A model generated the notes under the pieces. It saw only the letters and a list, made by a program, of their open reading frames with translations. It had not been told where the DNA came from and made no database searches. A stretch of DNA of 64,000 nt from Mastigamoeba balamuthi (lineage: Eukaryota; Evosea; Mastigamoebida; Mastigamoebidae): assembly GCA_902651635.1 (NCBI GenBank), contig CACRSC010000026.1, positions 114,953 through 178,952 of the forward strand, in the 5' to 3' direction. This document shows positions 11,348-21,145 of this stretch, one piece after another; positions within the stretch are counted from its first letter, which is position 1; each line of letters opens with the position of its first letter. The position numbers and the translations under genes were made by a program.

Positions 11348-12531
11348 CTATTTGCCAACACTGCGTATGGGGAGGCTGTGGATGCGGTTGAGTGTCGTCC
11401 AGCCGAGCTGCAGCCAGTAGTTGGTGATGTTGTGCCGCAGCGCCGCGTGGTCCGGCCTCTTGTGCGTCGCCACGTTGTCGTTGCCGATGAGGCCGCCGCT
11501 CCGGTCCTTCCAGGTCTCGCGGTCGCCGGCGGGCATCCGCGGGACGAACGTGCGGACGCCCCCGAGCAGCTTGAGCGACGCCGAGAGGTCGATGTCCTCG
11601 CCGTTGGCCCACGAGGGCATCCGGACGCTCCAGAAGCGCCGCAGCCACTCGGTGCGCACGAACCACGACTGGCAGCCCACGTCCACCTCGCGGTCCTCGG
11701 GCGCCCACCCGCCGTCCCCGCACCCCGCGCAGCTCCACAGCCCCGTCGTAGTGATCACTCTGCGCCCCCCAGGATCCGTTGCCGTGAGAACCTCCAGCGG
11801 GGGGAAAGGGCGGGACAGTTGAGCGGACCTGCCGGTGCCGGAGATGATGGCGTTGTGCTCGCGCGAGGCGCGGATGCACGTCTCGAGGTACTTGCTGCCG
11901 GGGATCTGGTCGTCGTCGACGATGAACACAAACTCCGTGTCGAACATCAGAGCGACCGCGAACCTGCACGCAGCGGGCAGCGGGGCCCCCACAGTTAGCT
12001 GTGCACTGGGAAGGGGCAATAGAGGGCGTCCTCCACGCGGCCCAGAGATTGCGACGAGCGCAGACGACCAGAGAAGAGAGCCCACCTGCCGTGGAACTTG
12101 AAGTTCCTCGTCGACTGCACGAACGAGAGCCCGCGCGGGCGGTAGCGCTCGACGACGTCGGCGACGTCCACGTGGCGCTCGTCCTGCCAGACGATGACCT
12201 CTGCGGGCGCGTGCGTCTGGCCGTAGATGGCCCGCAGCTGCCGCTCGAGCGTCCTCCTCTTGTACACCATCAGCACGACGCCCACGGACCCCCGGGGCAC
12301 CGCCCGCATCGCCATGACGCCTCCGTCGACGGCCGAGTAGTCGAGGTCAGGGAGCGTGCGTGCGGGGTGGGGGCCCGGCCCTGTGACGGCCGCAGAGAGG
12401 CCTGTGGGGGGCAGCGAGGAAGCCTGCGGCTCAGCAGCCGTGGGCGTCCGCGAGACCACGTGCATCGTCAGCAGAGTCTGCACGGCGCCCACGAGCAGGA
12501 GGGCCCCGAGCGTCTTTGCCTTAGACCCCAT
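11348..12531 (-). CDS. Type II membrane glycosyltransferase (GT-A fold)
   Basis: The start at 12531 (MGSKAKTL) gives a short cytosolic tail followed by a signal anchor (LGALLLVGAVQTLLTMHVV), typical of Golgi glycosyltransferases. The catalytic part begins GVVLMVYKRRTLERQLRAI and APAEVIVWQDE, the nucleotide-sugar binding start of a GT-A fold. After an intron (about 11965-12088) comes the DxD motif in FIVDDDQIPGSKY. Another intron (about 11790-11830) precedes VGCQSWFVRTEW and the acidic motif WANGEDIDLS, followed by a metal- or acceptor-binding C-terminus ending SLPIRSVGK. The donor and acceptor sugars cannot be read from the sequence. An in-frame open extension to 12789 exists; the shorter start is preferred because it leaves a normal short tail before the anchor. 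Confidence 0.7.
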
Positions 12532-13124
12532 GGGTGATAACCTCTCTCCGCTGAGCTGCTGACCACCGTTAATTAACTGCGAGCCTCTTTTGGGGGGTTT
12601 TAGTGCACTGACGGCAATCTCCAAACTGGAGCCGTGAACCCCGCACCTCGAATTCTCTGTGCCAGAGAGTGGTCGGTCACACAGCTCCTGGCGACGACGC
12701 CCATGTTGCGCTAGCTCCGAACCGACCTGCTGCAGCTGGCGGTCCATCTGCTTCATGCCGAGCTTCGTGTCGCGCAAGCCATCAGGCAATCTCGCGGGCG
12801 TTATCGGCCTGTTCGCCTTTTTGGCCGATTTTGGAAATAGTTAGATACTGTGGAACTTGTCTTTTGATTTGAATTGGGTAGTTGCTGGTACGGGCTGGCG
12901 CCCACGCGACCCAGAAGCCGTTGGTGGTCCGGGGATTACACCCAACTCACATGGGGACCCCCAAAAATGCACCGCAGCTGCCCCCACGCGTTTCATTCGC
13001 CCTCTAAAAACGACCGCGAAAACCAGACGGGCGCAATTGGTTCTGACACGTCCGTCCTGGTGTTGCTGTTGTCGTGGGCCGTCTGCGCCCGCGCGGGGAG
13101 CCAGAGGGGCCCTCCCATCAGCTT
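12532..13124. other. Intergenic region between CMTR1 and the glycosyltransferase
   Basis: No gene supported. The minus strand stays open in the glycosyltransferase frame up to 12789 (a Gln/Arg-rich stretch), probably 5' untranslated sequence. A short inverted repeat ATCGGCC / GGCCGAT lies at about 12803-12830. A TTTGAATTGGG motif like those in nearby introns occurs at about 12867. Confidence 0.5.
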
Positions 13125-15153
13125 CTAGTGGTGGCTGTGGTGGTGGTCGCCACTGCGGTCGCCCCAGCGGCGGTCGCGGTCCGCGGGCCCCGACGACGAC
13201 GACGAGCCGCTCCCCTCTCTGTAGCGCGAGTCCCCGGCGCCCCTGTCGCAGCCGCCGCGGTACCCTCCGCGGAACCCGCCGCGGCCTCCACGGCCCCCGC
13301 GGCCCCCGCGCCACGAGGCGCCCCCTCCGGCGGGCTTGCCGCTCTGTCGGACGTCGGGGACGCCCCAGAGCGCGAAGCAGCGCCGGCGGACCTCGTCCTG
13401 GTCGAGCGGGAGCAGCTCGCGGTCCTCTGCGTACTTCATGATCTCGTTGAGCGAGTCGACCTGCTTGACGGCGAGGCGCGTGTTGGTGCGGCGCAGCCAG
13501 TCGACGAAGGGCTCGGGCACCGCCTCGTCGGGGACCACGCGCAGCACGTCCTGGGCGCCGCCCTCGCGCTCGAGCCTGCCGAGCTCGCGGTTGACGTCGA
13601 AGAGGAACGCCGTCAGCCACTTGGGGCTGCGCTCGCGCAGCGACTGGCAGACAAAGTAGCGCTCGCTGTTGGCCGGGCGGCTCGTGAAGGGCTTGACGAC
13701 CGTCACGCGCTCGAAGCAGCGCGCCAGCAGCCAGAGCAGCCCGGCCGTGAAGGGCGTGAAGCAGTCGAACATCTTGCAGACGAACCAGCCGCCCCGGCGC
13801 AGCACCAGCAGCGCCGTGAGGAACTGGCAGAGCACGAGGCGCTTGGTCTTGACCTCCTGCCAGTTCTCGTCGCCCTCGACGCTCAGCCCGCCGTCGCTCA
13901 TCACGAGGTGCACGCCCTCGCCGCCCGTGCCGCGCGCCACGGCCGCCTCGATGTCGCGCATCGTCGTGTCGCGGAAGATGTCGCCCGAGTTGTCCGGCCC
14001 GTAGCAGCGCTCGTAGTTGCCGTGCGGCGCGTCGCGCCCGAAGCGCTCCAGCGCGAAGTCGAGCTCGCCGCGGATCGTCAGGCCCCAGCCGCGCGCGTGC
14101 TCGTCCTTGCGGCGCCAGTAGATGTACTCGCTGAACCCCCCGGGGCCTCCGCAGACGTCCGCGAACAGCAGGACGCCCCTCTCGCCGGCGGCGTCGTCGG
14201 CCAGGGACGTCAGCTTGAACATGTAGTCGAGCTCTGCTATCTTCAGCGACGCCCTGTCCATGAACGCGCTCCTCCCGAGCTTCTCGTACTGCCAGAGGGA
14301 AGAGGGGAACCGATGAAAAACTGGCGGTGCCCAATTTGAAATCGAAATCGAAATCGAATATCAATCGAACTGGCGGAAGAGTGTCAGGGGGCATCGAACG
14401 GCGTTTGCGCGGGTGCGGGCGTCGCGGAAGGTCTGCGGCGGCACGCGGTCGAACTGCGTCTTGGCCTCGAAGACGCGCTGCGCGTCGGCCTCGCTGCAGT
14501 ACCTGCCCTTCCAGTCAAAGTTGCGCGACCTCTCGCCCACCTCGACGGCCACGCGCGCCGACGCGGCCCTCTGCGCCTCGCCCTCGTCGCCGCCCGCGGG
14601 CGCGGCCGGGTCGACGGGCGGCGCCGTGGTCCACTCGTAGTCGGCGCCCTCGGACTGCGTGTGCGGCACGTTGCGCTTCAGGTCGACCTCGTGCCTCCGC
14701 ATCTTCACTGGCGGCGGGTTCGCCTCGTCGTCGGCCTTGGGCGCCGGTGCTCCGATGCCCAGCCGCCCCTACACAGGAGCACAGGCCGAGTCAGTTGGCT
14801 TCTTTTCTCCGATGACGTCAGCGACAGAAAATTCTGACATCACGGGGGAGAGATATTTTCCGCGATGACGTGCGCGGATATTTTAGATTCCCTCCATACT
14901 ACTTCACCTGAGGGGCCGTGGCCTCGGGGTCTGCGCGCGGGGGCATGTTCGAGGGGTAGAGCTCCTCGCCCTCGCGCCACCCGTGCAGCTTGAGCAGGCG
15001 CATGCCCATCGACTCGCGCGGCTGCTCGCTGCCGTCGTCCTGCGGCGCCTCGGGCCCCTCCAGCGCCCGCTTGTGGCCCGCGCCCTGCTCCCTCTCCTCC
15101 TCCCGCGCAGCCTCTGGGGCGCCGTCGTCCCGTTGCTCTTTGGTCTCCGCCAT
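13125..15153 (-). CDS. CMTR1: Cap-specific mRNA 2'-O-methyltransferase 1, with an RGG tail
   Basis: Three exons (15153-about 14905, about 14770-14400, about 14290-13125). Exon 1 holds a weak G-patch (RLLKLHGWREGEEL). Exon 2 holds FDWKGRYCSEADAQRVFEAK and FDRVPPQTFRDARTRAN, as in the segment before the FtsJ domain of animal CMTR1. The RrmJ/FtsJ domain has the SAM loop FADVCGGPGGFSEYIYW and the complete K-D-K-E tetrad: K in RASLKIAELD, D in LVMSDGG, K in GWFVCKMFD, E in RPANSERYF. It methylates the ribose of the first transcribed nucleotide of capped mRNA in the nucleus. Instead of the inactive guanylyltransferase-like and WW domains of the human protein, it ends in an RGG/GGY box (GGRGGRGGRGGFRGGYRGG) and a His/Ser/Asp-rich tail. 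It is head to head with AMSH, 165 bp apart. Confidence 0.93.
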
Positions 15154-15318
15154 TGGCCTCGTCGTTATGTTCAGATCTCCAAAATATCGCGATATTTTCC
15201 CGCCAGAAAGATAATATCTCTGCGTCGGAATCTGAAATCTCGTTTCGTGGTGTGAACGCGTTCAAAGAGCGGTGCGGTGCGGAAGTGCGGGCGCGTGGGG
15301 GGGCCCGTTTTCTCGTGA

Positions 15319-17224
15319 ATGCTCGCCGAGTCTGTGGACGCGCTGATCAAGGCGTACGTGCTGCCGTTCGTGCCGGCGGTGAGCAGCGCGACGCGGATCG
15401 AGATCTACTACCGGTCGCTGCGGCAGTGCGCCCTCCAGGCTGAGACCTACGCCCTCGACGCCAACAGCGAGTACACCTACGTCTTCTGGATGCGCTACCT
15501 CGAGCACGCTCCTCCACCTCCCCCTCCCCTCGGCCAGAGAGATCCGTATCCCGTTTGCCTGCGTATCTCTCCTGCCTGCAGTATCTGTCGCTTGCGGGAT
15601 GGCAGCGACTGCGGGGGCCCAGCGGCGAATACGCGATGGCTAACACGGGGCTCGGCCCTGCAACCCCCCGCAGGCTGTACATGAGGATGAAGAGCCACAA
15701 GTCGTTTGTGCTGCCGGCGTTCCAGAAGCAGCGCAGCGACGCCACCAAGGTTCCCGCACACACGGCACAGGGGAGGGCAGAGGGAAGAGGGAAGGGGGGG
15801 GGAAGGGCAGCGGCAGCCCAGGGGCAGCTCCCCTTCCCTCGCGTGGCGCGCACACAGACCCCGGGCCACACCACCTGAGAGTGCGCCTCGCCCCCGCAAC
15901 AGACAGCCGTGGAGGTCATCGGGAAGCTCGAGGCCATCAAGCCCTCGCTCGAGCAGCTCTACGAGGACTCGCGCGCCTTCAGCTGCGCCAGCGCCTCGTC
16001 GAGCCAGTTCCTCGACCTCCCTGCGGCCCCACAGCCCTCCCAGCCCCTCCAGCAGCCCTCGGGCGAGCCGCAGCCCCTGCGCGACCCCTCGGCCCCCGGC
16101 GGCTTCCTCGCGCTGGGCACCGTCGTCAGCGGGGCTGCGGGCCAGGCGCCGCAGCTCTACGACCAGTCGCGGCTCGCATACGACCAGCGCCCCAGCCCCC
16201 CCGCCAGCCCTCCGCGGACGCGCCCCGCCGCTGCCGCTGCCGCCACCTCGCGCGGGCCCGGGGCCTGGCAGTCGCAGAGGGCAGCGGCTGTGCAGGGCTC
16301 GCGGATCGACCCGCGGGTCAGGCGGGGCGGCGTGCTCAAGGAGCCGGCGCCCGGGTCCGCAGAGGAGGCCGCGCTCAAGGCGTTCTGCTTCGAGCCCGAG
16401 ACGGACCCGCTCTCCCGCGCAGTCGTCGTCGGCCCGGGCCTCATCGAGTCGTTCGCGGAGCGCGCGCACGCAAACACGTCGCGCGGAATCGAGACCTGCG
16501 GAATACTCGCCGGGAAAATCGTTGCGTTGGCAGAGCCTTGGCGGGTTTTTCCCCCCCAGCTGACGCGTATCTTGCTGCCCTGCGCGTAGAGCGGTGACGC
16601 GCTGGTGGTGACGACGTGCATCATACCGAGGCAGGAGGCGACGTCGGACACGTGCAACATGCTCGACGAGGAGAAGCTCTTCGAGTATCAGGACGCGCAC
16701 AGCCTCATCACTATCGGGTGGATCCACGTGCGCCCTACAGGCCCCTGCGTATCGGCGTATCAGCCCGTGATTTGTCTATCTTTTTGGCCAGGCAGGAATT
16801 GGGAAATGCCTGCGTCGAGTCATCGCATGAGTATCCTTGCTACTTTATTAACTGGCCGCCATTGGCACACGTGGCGCACAGACGCACCCGACACAGTCGC
16901 TGTTCATGAGCTCCATCGACCTGCACACGCAGTACCCGTACCAGCAGCTCCTCCCCGAGGCCATCGCCATCGTCGTCGCCCCGCTGTTCTCGCCCAAGTA
17001 CGCGCCACAGACAGCAGCCCTCCTCGCGCTACTGCCTCTCACCCGCTGTGCCCCGCAGCTTCGGCATCTTCTCGCTGACAAAGGCCGGGCTGAGGGAGAT
17101 GGCGGCGTGCACCAAGCGCGGGTTCCACCCGCACAAGGGCCCGCTGTACTGCGAGGCCGCCAACGTGGAGATCAAGCACCAGCCAGACTTCGAGGTGATC
17201 GACATGCGCGGAAGGCAGTTCTGA
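15319..17224 (+). CDS. STAMBP: AMSH/STAMBP-like JAMM deubiquitinase
   Basis: The N-terminal helical MIT/USP8-dimerisation-like region is spread over several exons ([17 protein letters not shown] at about 15420; [16 protein letters not shown] at about 15680). A Pro/Gln/Ala-rich linker follows. The MPN+ domain begins near 16450: Glu in [13 protein letters not shown], then [39 protein letters not shown], and after an intron (about 16728-16881) [18 protein letters not shown]. Together these give the zinc-binding E, HTHPTQ, S and D of the JAMM motif. The AMSH-specific end is present too: [27 protein letters not shown] and VIDMRGRQF. It should cleave K63-linked ubiquitin chains on endosomal cargo. 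The HTH pair is encoded across the splice junction, so unspliced message cannot make active enzyme. Confidence 0.93.
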
Positions 17225-17627
17225 GCGCACCGTTGCGGCCACGCACATCCTCAGGCCACCGGTGGCAAGAGAAACATGTGTACGGTTGTTTAGAGGACCC
17301 CGGCGCAGATGCCGTACTGCACCAGCAGTGCCCCTCTCCTCAGAGCGGTGTGCCGCGATTCCCATGTACTGCTATGATGCTGCACAGGTCAGTACTATCG
17401 AATTACCTCGGGCAGATGGAGGAACTACGCGTCTGGAGGGCACCGAAACACACCACGATGCGAAGCCACCGGCAGCTAGGTAAGAGCTCTAAGAGATAGG
17501 GCGCTCAGCCATTTATTACGGAGAAGTCCAGTTTTGACAGACATCAGTGATGACTGTTGTCCTGCAGGCGCTTTAGCCCTGCGGGTCCATGCCATTCACG
17601 CCAAGGTTGCGCCCAGAGGCTGGGCCA
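17225..17627. other. Intergenic region between convergent AMSH and protease 1
   Basis: No gene recognised. The last 100 bases repeat sequence seen downstream of proteases 2 and 3 and of the pseudogene, including the 3' element at 17594-17609. Confidence 0.5.
17594..17609 (-). repeat. Conserved 3' flank element, copy 1
   Basis: CAACCTTGGCGTGAAT in gene orientation, about 20 nt after the stop of protease 1. Near-identical elements follow protease 2, the pseudogene and protease 3. It may be a 3' UTR signal or simply inherited flank. Confidence 0.6.
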
Positions 17628-20394
17628 TTAGGCCACAGGGGGAGCACGGCCAGTGATGCTCTGGTGCCCCCCGGTGTTGTTCATCACGTCCACACCGCGA
17701 GGCGCCCTCGAGCTCCCCAGCTGCACCTCCGAAGTCGACGACTGGCCCGCGTTGTGGCGCTTCACCGCAACGACGACACCGGCTGCGACAGCGCTCGCCA
17801 CGATCAGCGCGCCAACAGAGGCTCCAACGGCGATGCCCACAATCGCCCCGGTCGTCAGGCCCCCAGTCGCAGCCGCGGCCCCGGCGATGGTGCCAGCCAC
17901 TGCAGTGCCAACGACCTCAGGGAGCACGACAGACGCAGAGGCCCCGACGACACCCATGTTGGCCAGACCCCCGCCAGAGACAGTGGAGACCAGCTGCGAG
18001 GCCAGGGCGTTGGAGTAGGCCAGCTGGTTGAACGCGGCGATGCCCGCGGCGGCCTGGCTGTAGAACCCCGTCGTCGTGTTGGCGTCGAGCAGCGTCACGT
18101 TGAACGCGTTGTAGAGTCCCGCACCGCAGCTGCCGGCGCTGGTCTGGCCCTGCACGTCGGCGACAAAGGCGCGGGGGATGCGGAGGATGCGGACGACCTC
18201 GTCTGCCCAGTTGTCGGTGGAGTGGCAGGAACGCATGGCGACGCGGACGGTGGTGCGGGTGATCAGCCTCGGGGACGTGAAGGTCTTGGAGGGGCCCGAG
18301 GCGACGACGAAGGCGTTGCCGACGGCGGGGAAGTAGGACTGCTGGATGGTGTAGTAGTTGTTGCCGGTGAGGCTGCGACCGTTGAGGAAGGGGACCATGG
18401 CGATGAGCTGCTCGCCGTTGTCGTCGCTCATGAGGGCGAAGTTGATGGTGAAGTTGTTGACGGCGTTCATGCGGAAGTTGAAGCGACTGACATCAGAGCA
18501 CTGGTCGTAGCTGTAGAAGAAGCACTGCTGCAGCTGCGCCGCCGCAGTGTTGCCTCCGTTGTACCTCGGGATATTGATCTTCCAGGAGATACCGTTGAGG
18601 GGCGCGTCCTGCTGGCCCATGCGCATTCCGATGCCCACGATGCCCGCGGCCCCCGCGGACACGCCGACGCTGAACGAGGTCCACGAGTCGCTGGCCCACT
18701 GTGACGAAGTCGTCCATGCCGCTCTCTTCTCGTCCATGCTGGTGGTTGCCGTCGCGATGGTGACGCCGTTGGAGCCCTTGGACATGCGGAAGTCGCCAGA
18801 GGCGCCCTCGGGGAACACCTGAGCCCAGTCGTTGTGGTCGTCCGCAGCCCCACACCTGCCGGTGGCACTGCAGACCTGGCCCTTCTGGCAGAAGCCGCAC
18901 GAGATGGACGTTCCGCAGCCGTTGTCGACGTTGCCGCACTGGCGGCTGCCGCAGACCGCCCTCTTGCTCTTGGGCTGGCACACAGGCTGGGGGTCGGGGT
19001 CGGGCGTGGGGGTGGGGCCCTTGGACGACGATACAGGGGTCTGACCCTTGGACGACGACGCGGGGGTTGGCTCAGGGGTCGACCCGCCAGCGACGATAGC
19101 ACCGACAGCGGACTCGTCGGCAAGGTGGCAGGCCCTGGTGCCACGAGCGATGCGGAAGAAGCCCTCGCCCTGGCCGCCCTTCCTGAAGTCCTTGGGCTCG
19201 CCCCAGCTGGGCCCCCACGAGTTCTTGATCAGCCAGTACTTGGCCCCGTTGTCGACACCCCAGCCCGCCAGCGTCACCGCGTGGTCCGGCGCGTCGTAGC
19301 CCTGCTGCGTATACCTGCAGTCGTTACCGTGCTGGACGATGCCGCCGTTGTAGCCCTGCAGGTAGCCCGCGTTCAGGGCGACGCCCAGGGCCCCGTACTG
19401 CATGAGGCGCGAGTAGAGGCTGCTGCCCTCCTGCTCGTTGAACTGCTCGGTGAAGTAGTCCTGGACCACGACTGTGCCAGGCTGCGAGAGGGACTTCTTG
19501 CACTGGCCCATGCGCTCCTGGTAGGGGTACTGCGACTCCAGAGCGACGCCGCCCCCGTTCTTCCCGTCGTCGGCCAGCTCCGAGATCATGTTGACGGCGT
19601 TGTAGCCCTGGCAGCCGTCAAAGTTGCTCTGGCCGCCATAGCTCGAGCAGTCGAGGAGGTTCTGCGGCGCGACGACGACGGTCTTCCTGGTGGCCTTGAG
19701 GTACGCGCCCTCGAGCACTGCCGCAGTCGTGAACGCCCAGCACGACCCGCATTGGCCCTGCTGCCTCGCGGGCGTCACGTACGGGGTGATGAAGTTCTGG
19801 GGGACAGCCGCCCTGCGCATCGGGGCAGCGGGGGCGGCCCTGCGGATGCCCGAGGCGTTGAGGCCGGTGGGCACGAGGAACTGGGCGGCAAACTCGTCCT
19901 TGGTGAGGTCAGAGAACTTGTTGGGGCCGTAGATGGCGGTCTGGCCGGGCTCGGCGTTCCAGCTCGCGTACTGCGCGATGTTCGCACGGAAGATCGCAAA
20001 GCGGCGCTCCTCTGCGGGTGCGGGAAAGAGCAGCGGTGTGAGATCAAGCGGGGTGAGCGGTTTTCACAGAAAAAAGAACGGTGGGCGTAGGAAAAAAATG
20101 GGAAAATGGTGTGGGAATGAAAACACGCAAAAGTGCTCTTGGGTGCTTTGGGGCCCACCTTCTGCCTGAGAGCTGTACGACCTCTCGTGCTTCGCCTTCC
20201 ACGCGGTCTGCGGTGTCGCGTTTATCGTGCGTCAGTTGAGGAGGTCTTCCTCATATTCGGGGGAGTGGTAAGCGCATAAGCGCAAGAGATCCGGCACAAT
20301 TAGGAAGGTGTGCACGCACCCACTGGCAGCGCTCGTCGCAGCCGAGGGCAGCCACGAGCAGCAGGCCGGAAAGGAGTAGCGTTGTGTGCAGCAT
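17628..20394 (-). CDS. Membrane-anchored papain-like (C1A) cysteine protease, copy 1
   Basis: Three exons: 20394-20320 (signal peptide MLHTTLLLSGLLLVAALG, then CDERCQW), 20207-20159 (TAWKAKHERSYSSQAE, start of the I29 propeptide) and 20011-17628. About 835 aa. The propeptide has the ERFNIN-like ERRFAIFRANI and YGPNKFSDLTKDEF. The catalytic domain is intact: Gln and Cys in RQQGQCGSCWAF, His in PDHAVTLAGWG, Asn in IKNSWGPSWGEP. A Ser/Thr/Pro linker follows, then a Cys-rich unit (VCGSRQCGNVDNGCG, CGFCQKGQVC) and an ectodomain of about 300 aa whose last part (WADEVVRILRIPRAFVADV to LASQLVSTVSGGGLA) is SEA-like. Then come one transmembrane helix (GAIVGIAVGASVGALIVASA), a basic stop-transfer KRH and a tail ending SITGRAPPVA. 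Expected to act as a surface or endolysosomal protease. The donor at the end of exon 2 is GTGGGC. Confidence 0.9.
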
Positions 20395-20524
20395 GAGCTC
20401 GCTGGTGAGACGGCTGTGCGGGTGAGCAGCAGACTGTCGCTGTGCTGTTTCTGCCTTCTCGCCTTTATGAATAAAACAAAAAAGAGAGACTGTTCAACAG
20501 TCGGCCCGCTTTTGTGCCCACACC

Positions 20525-20598
20525 TGACCGTTGAAACGACGTCAGAGATATGTCAGAAAAGAATACATTGCGGGAAAACAAAAGATCTCAACGGCTGC
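20525..20598 (-). promoter_or_regulatory. Protease-family promoter module, copy 1
   Basis: On the plus strand TGACCGTTGAAACGACGTCAG, then about 40 nt, then GATCTCAACGGCTGC. Two oppositely oriented Myb-like sites (CCGTTG and CAACGG) flank a CRE-like ACGTCA. It lies about 130-200 nt upstream of the protease 1 start and recurs before proteases 2, 3 and 4. Confidence 0.65.
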
Positions 20599-21109
20599 TC
20601 TGCACCTCCTGTTGTGCACCCGGCTGTCCCCCTCTCCGTGTGAGCCAGCGCGCCAACCGCTGGCAGCGGAGTGTACATCGCGAAGAAGCAGCGTCTGGTG
20701 TTACGGCGCCACTAGTATTAGGACTCCCAGCTTTGCTGCGGGTGTCTGCAAGGACGCCAGTTGTTGTGAGAAGGGCCACACCAGAGGTGGTTGCAGAGGC
20801 ATGTCGAAAACCGCCTCTCTTGCAATCGGTGATCATCTGCGCGATGATCTGTCTGCTCACGCGCGTGAGGCGGCAGCTGTCGTGCAACCGGGTCGTCGAC
20901 TGCGGTCACAGATTCCTGAGAAGCCGCGGTGTTGTGAATTGCGCCCTGCACGAGCCCTCTATGACCGTAGCACAATGCACAAATAGCGGCAAATGCGCAA
21001 GACACCGACTGACAGAGAGAAATCCTCATTCTGTCTTCGATTTCACCATTGTATAGACAGGTGCTGGCGCGTGTTCCTCGCAGGAGCCTAAACCATTTTG
21101 GTTCACGCC

Positions 21110-21125
21110 ATTCACGCCAAGGTTG
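21110..21125 (-). repeat. Conserved 3' flank element, copy 2
   Basis: CAACCTTGGCGTGAAT in gene orientation, about 20 nt after the stop of protease 2, identical over 16 nt to copy 1. Confidence 0.6.
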
Positions 21126-21145
21126 AGCCCAGGGGGCTGTTGCCA

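Larger units (their letters stand above)
20395..21145. other. Intergenic region, promoter of protease 1 and 3' flank of protease 2
   Basis: No gene supported; small open frames on both strands lack any recognisable motif. It contains the promoter module (20525-20598), A/T-rich TTTATTCATAAAG upstream of the start (minus strand, about 20460-20475), and about 200 bases (20640-20860) that recur in diverged form at 25200-25390. Confidence 0.5.

Noticed and set aside
12560-12789. An in-frame N-terminal extension of the glycosyltransferase
   Set aside because: It would put about 85 residues before the signal anchor, unusual for this class, and the segment has no recognisable feature; treated as 5' flank.
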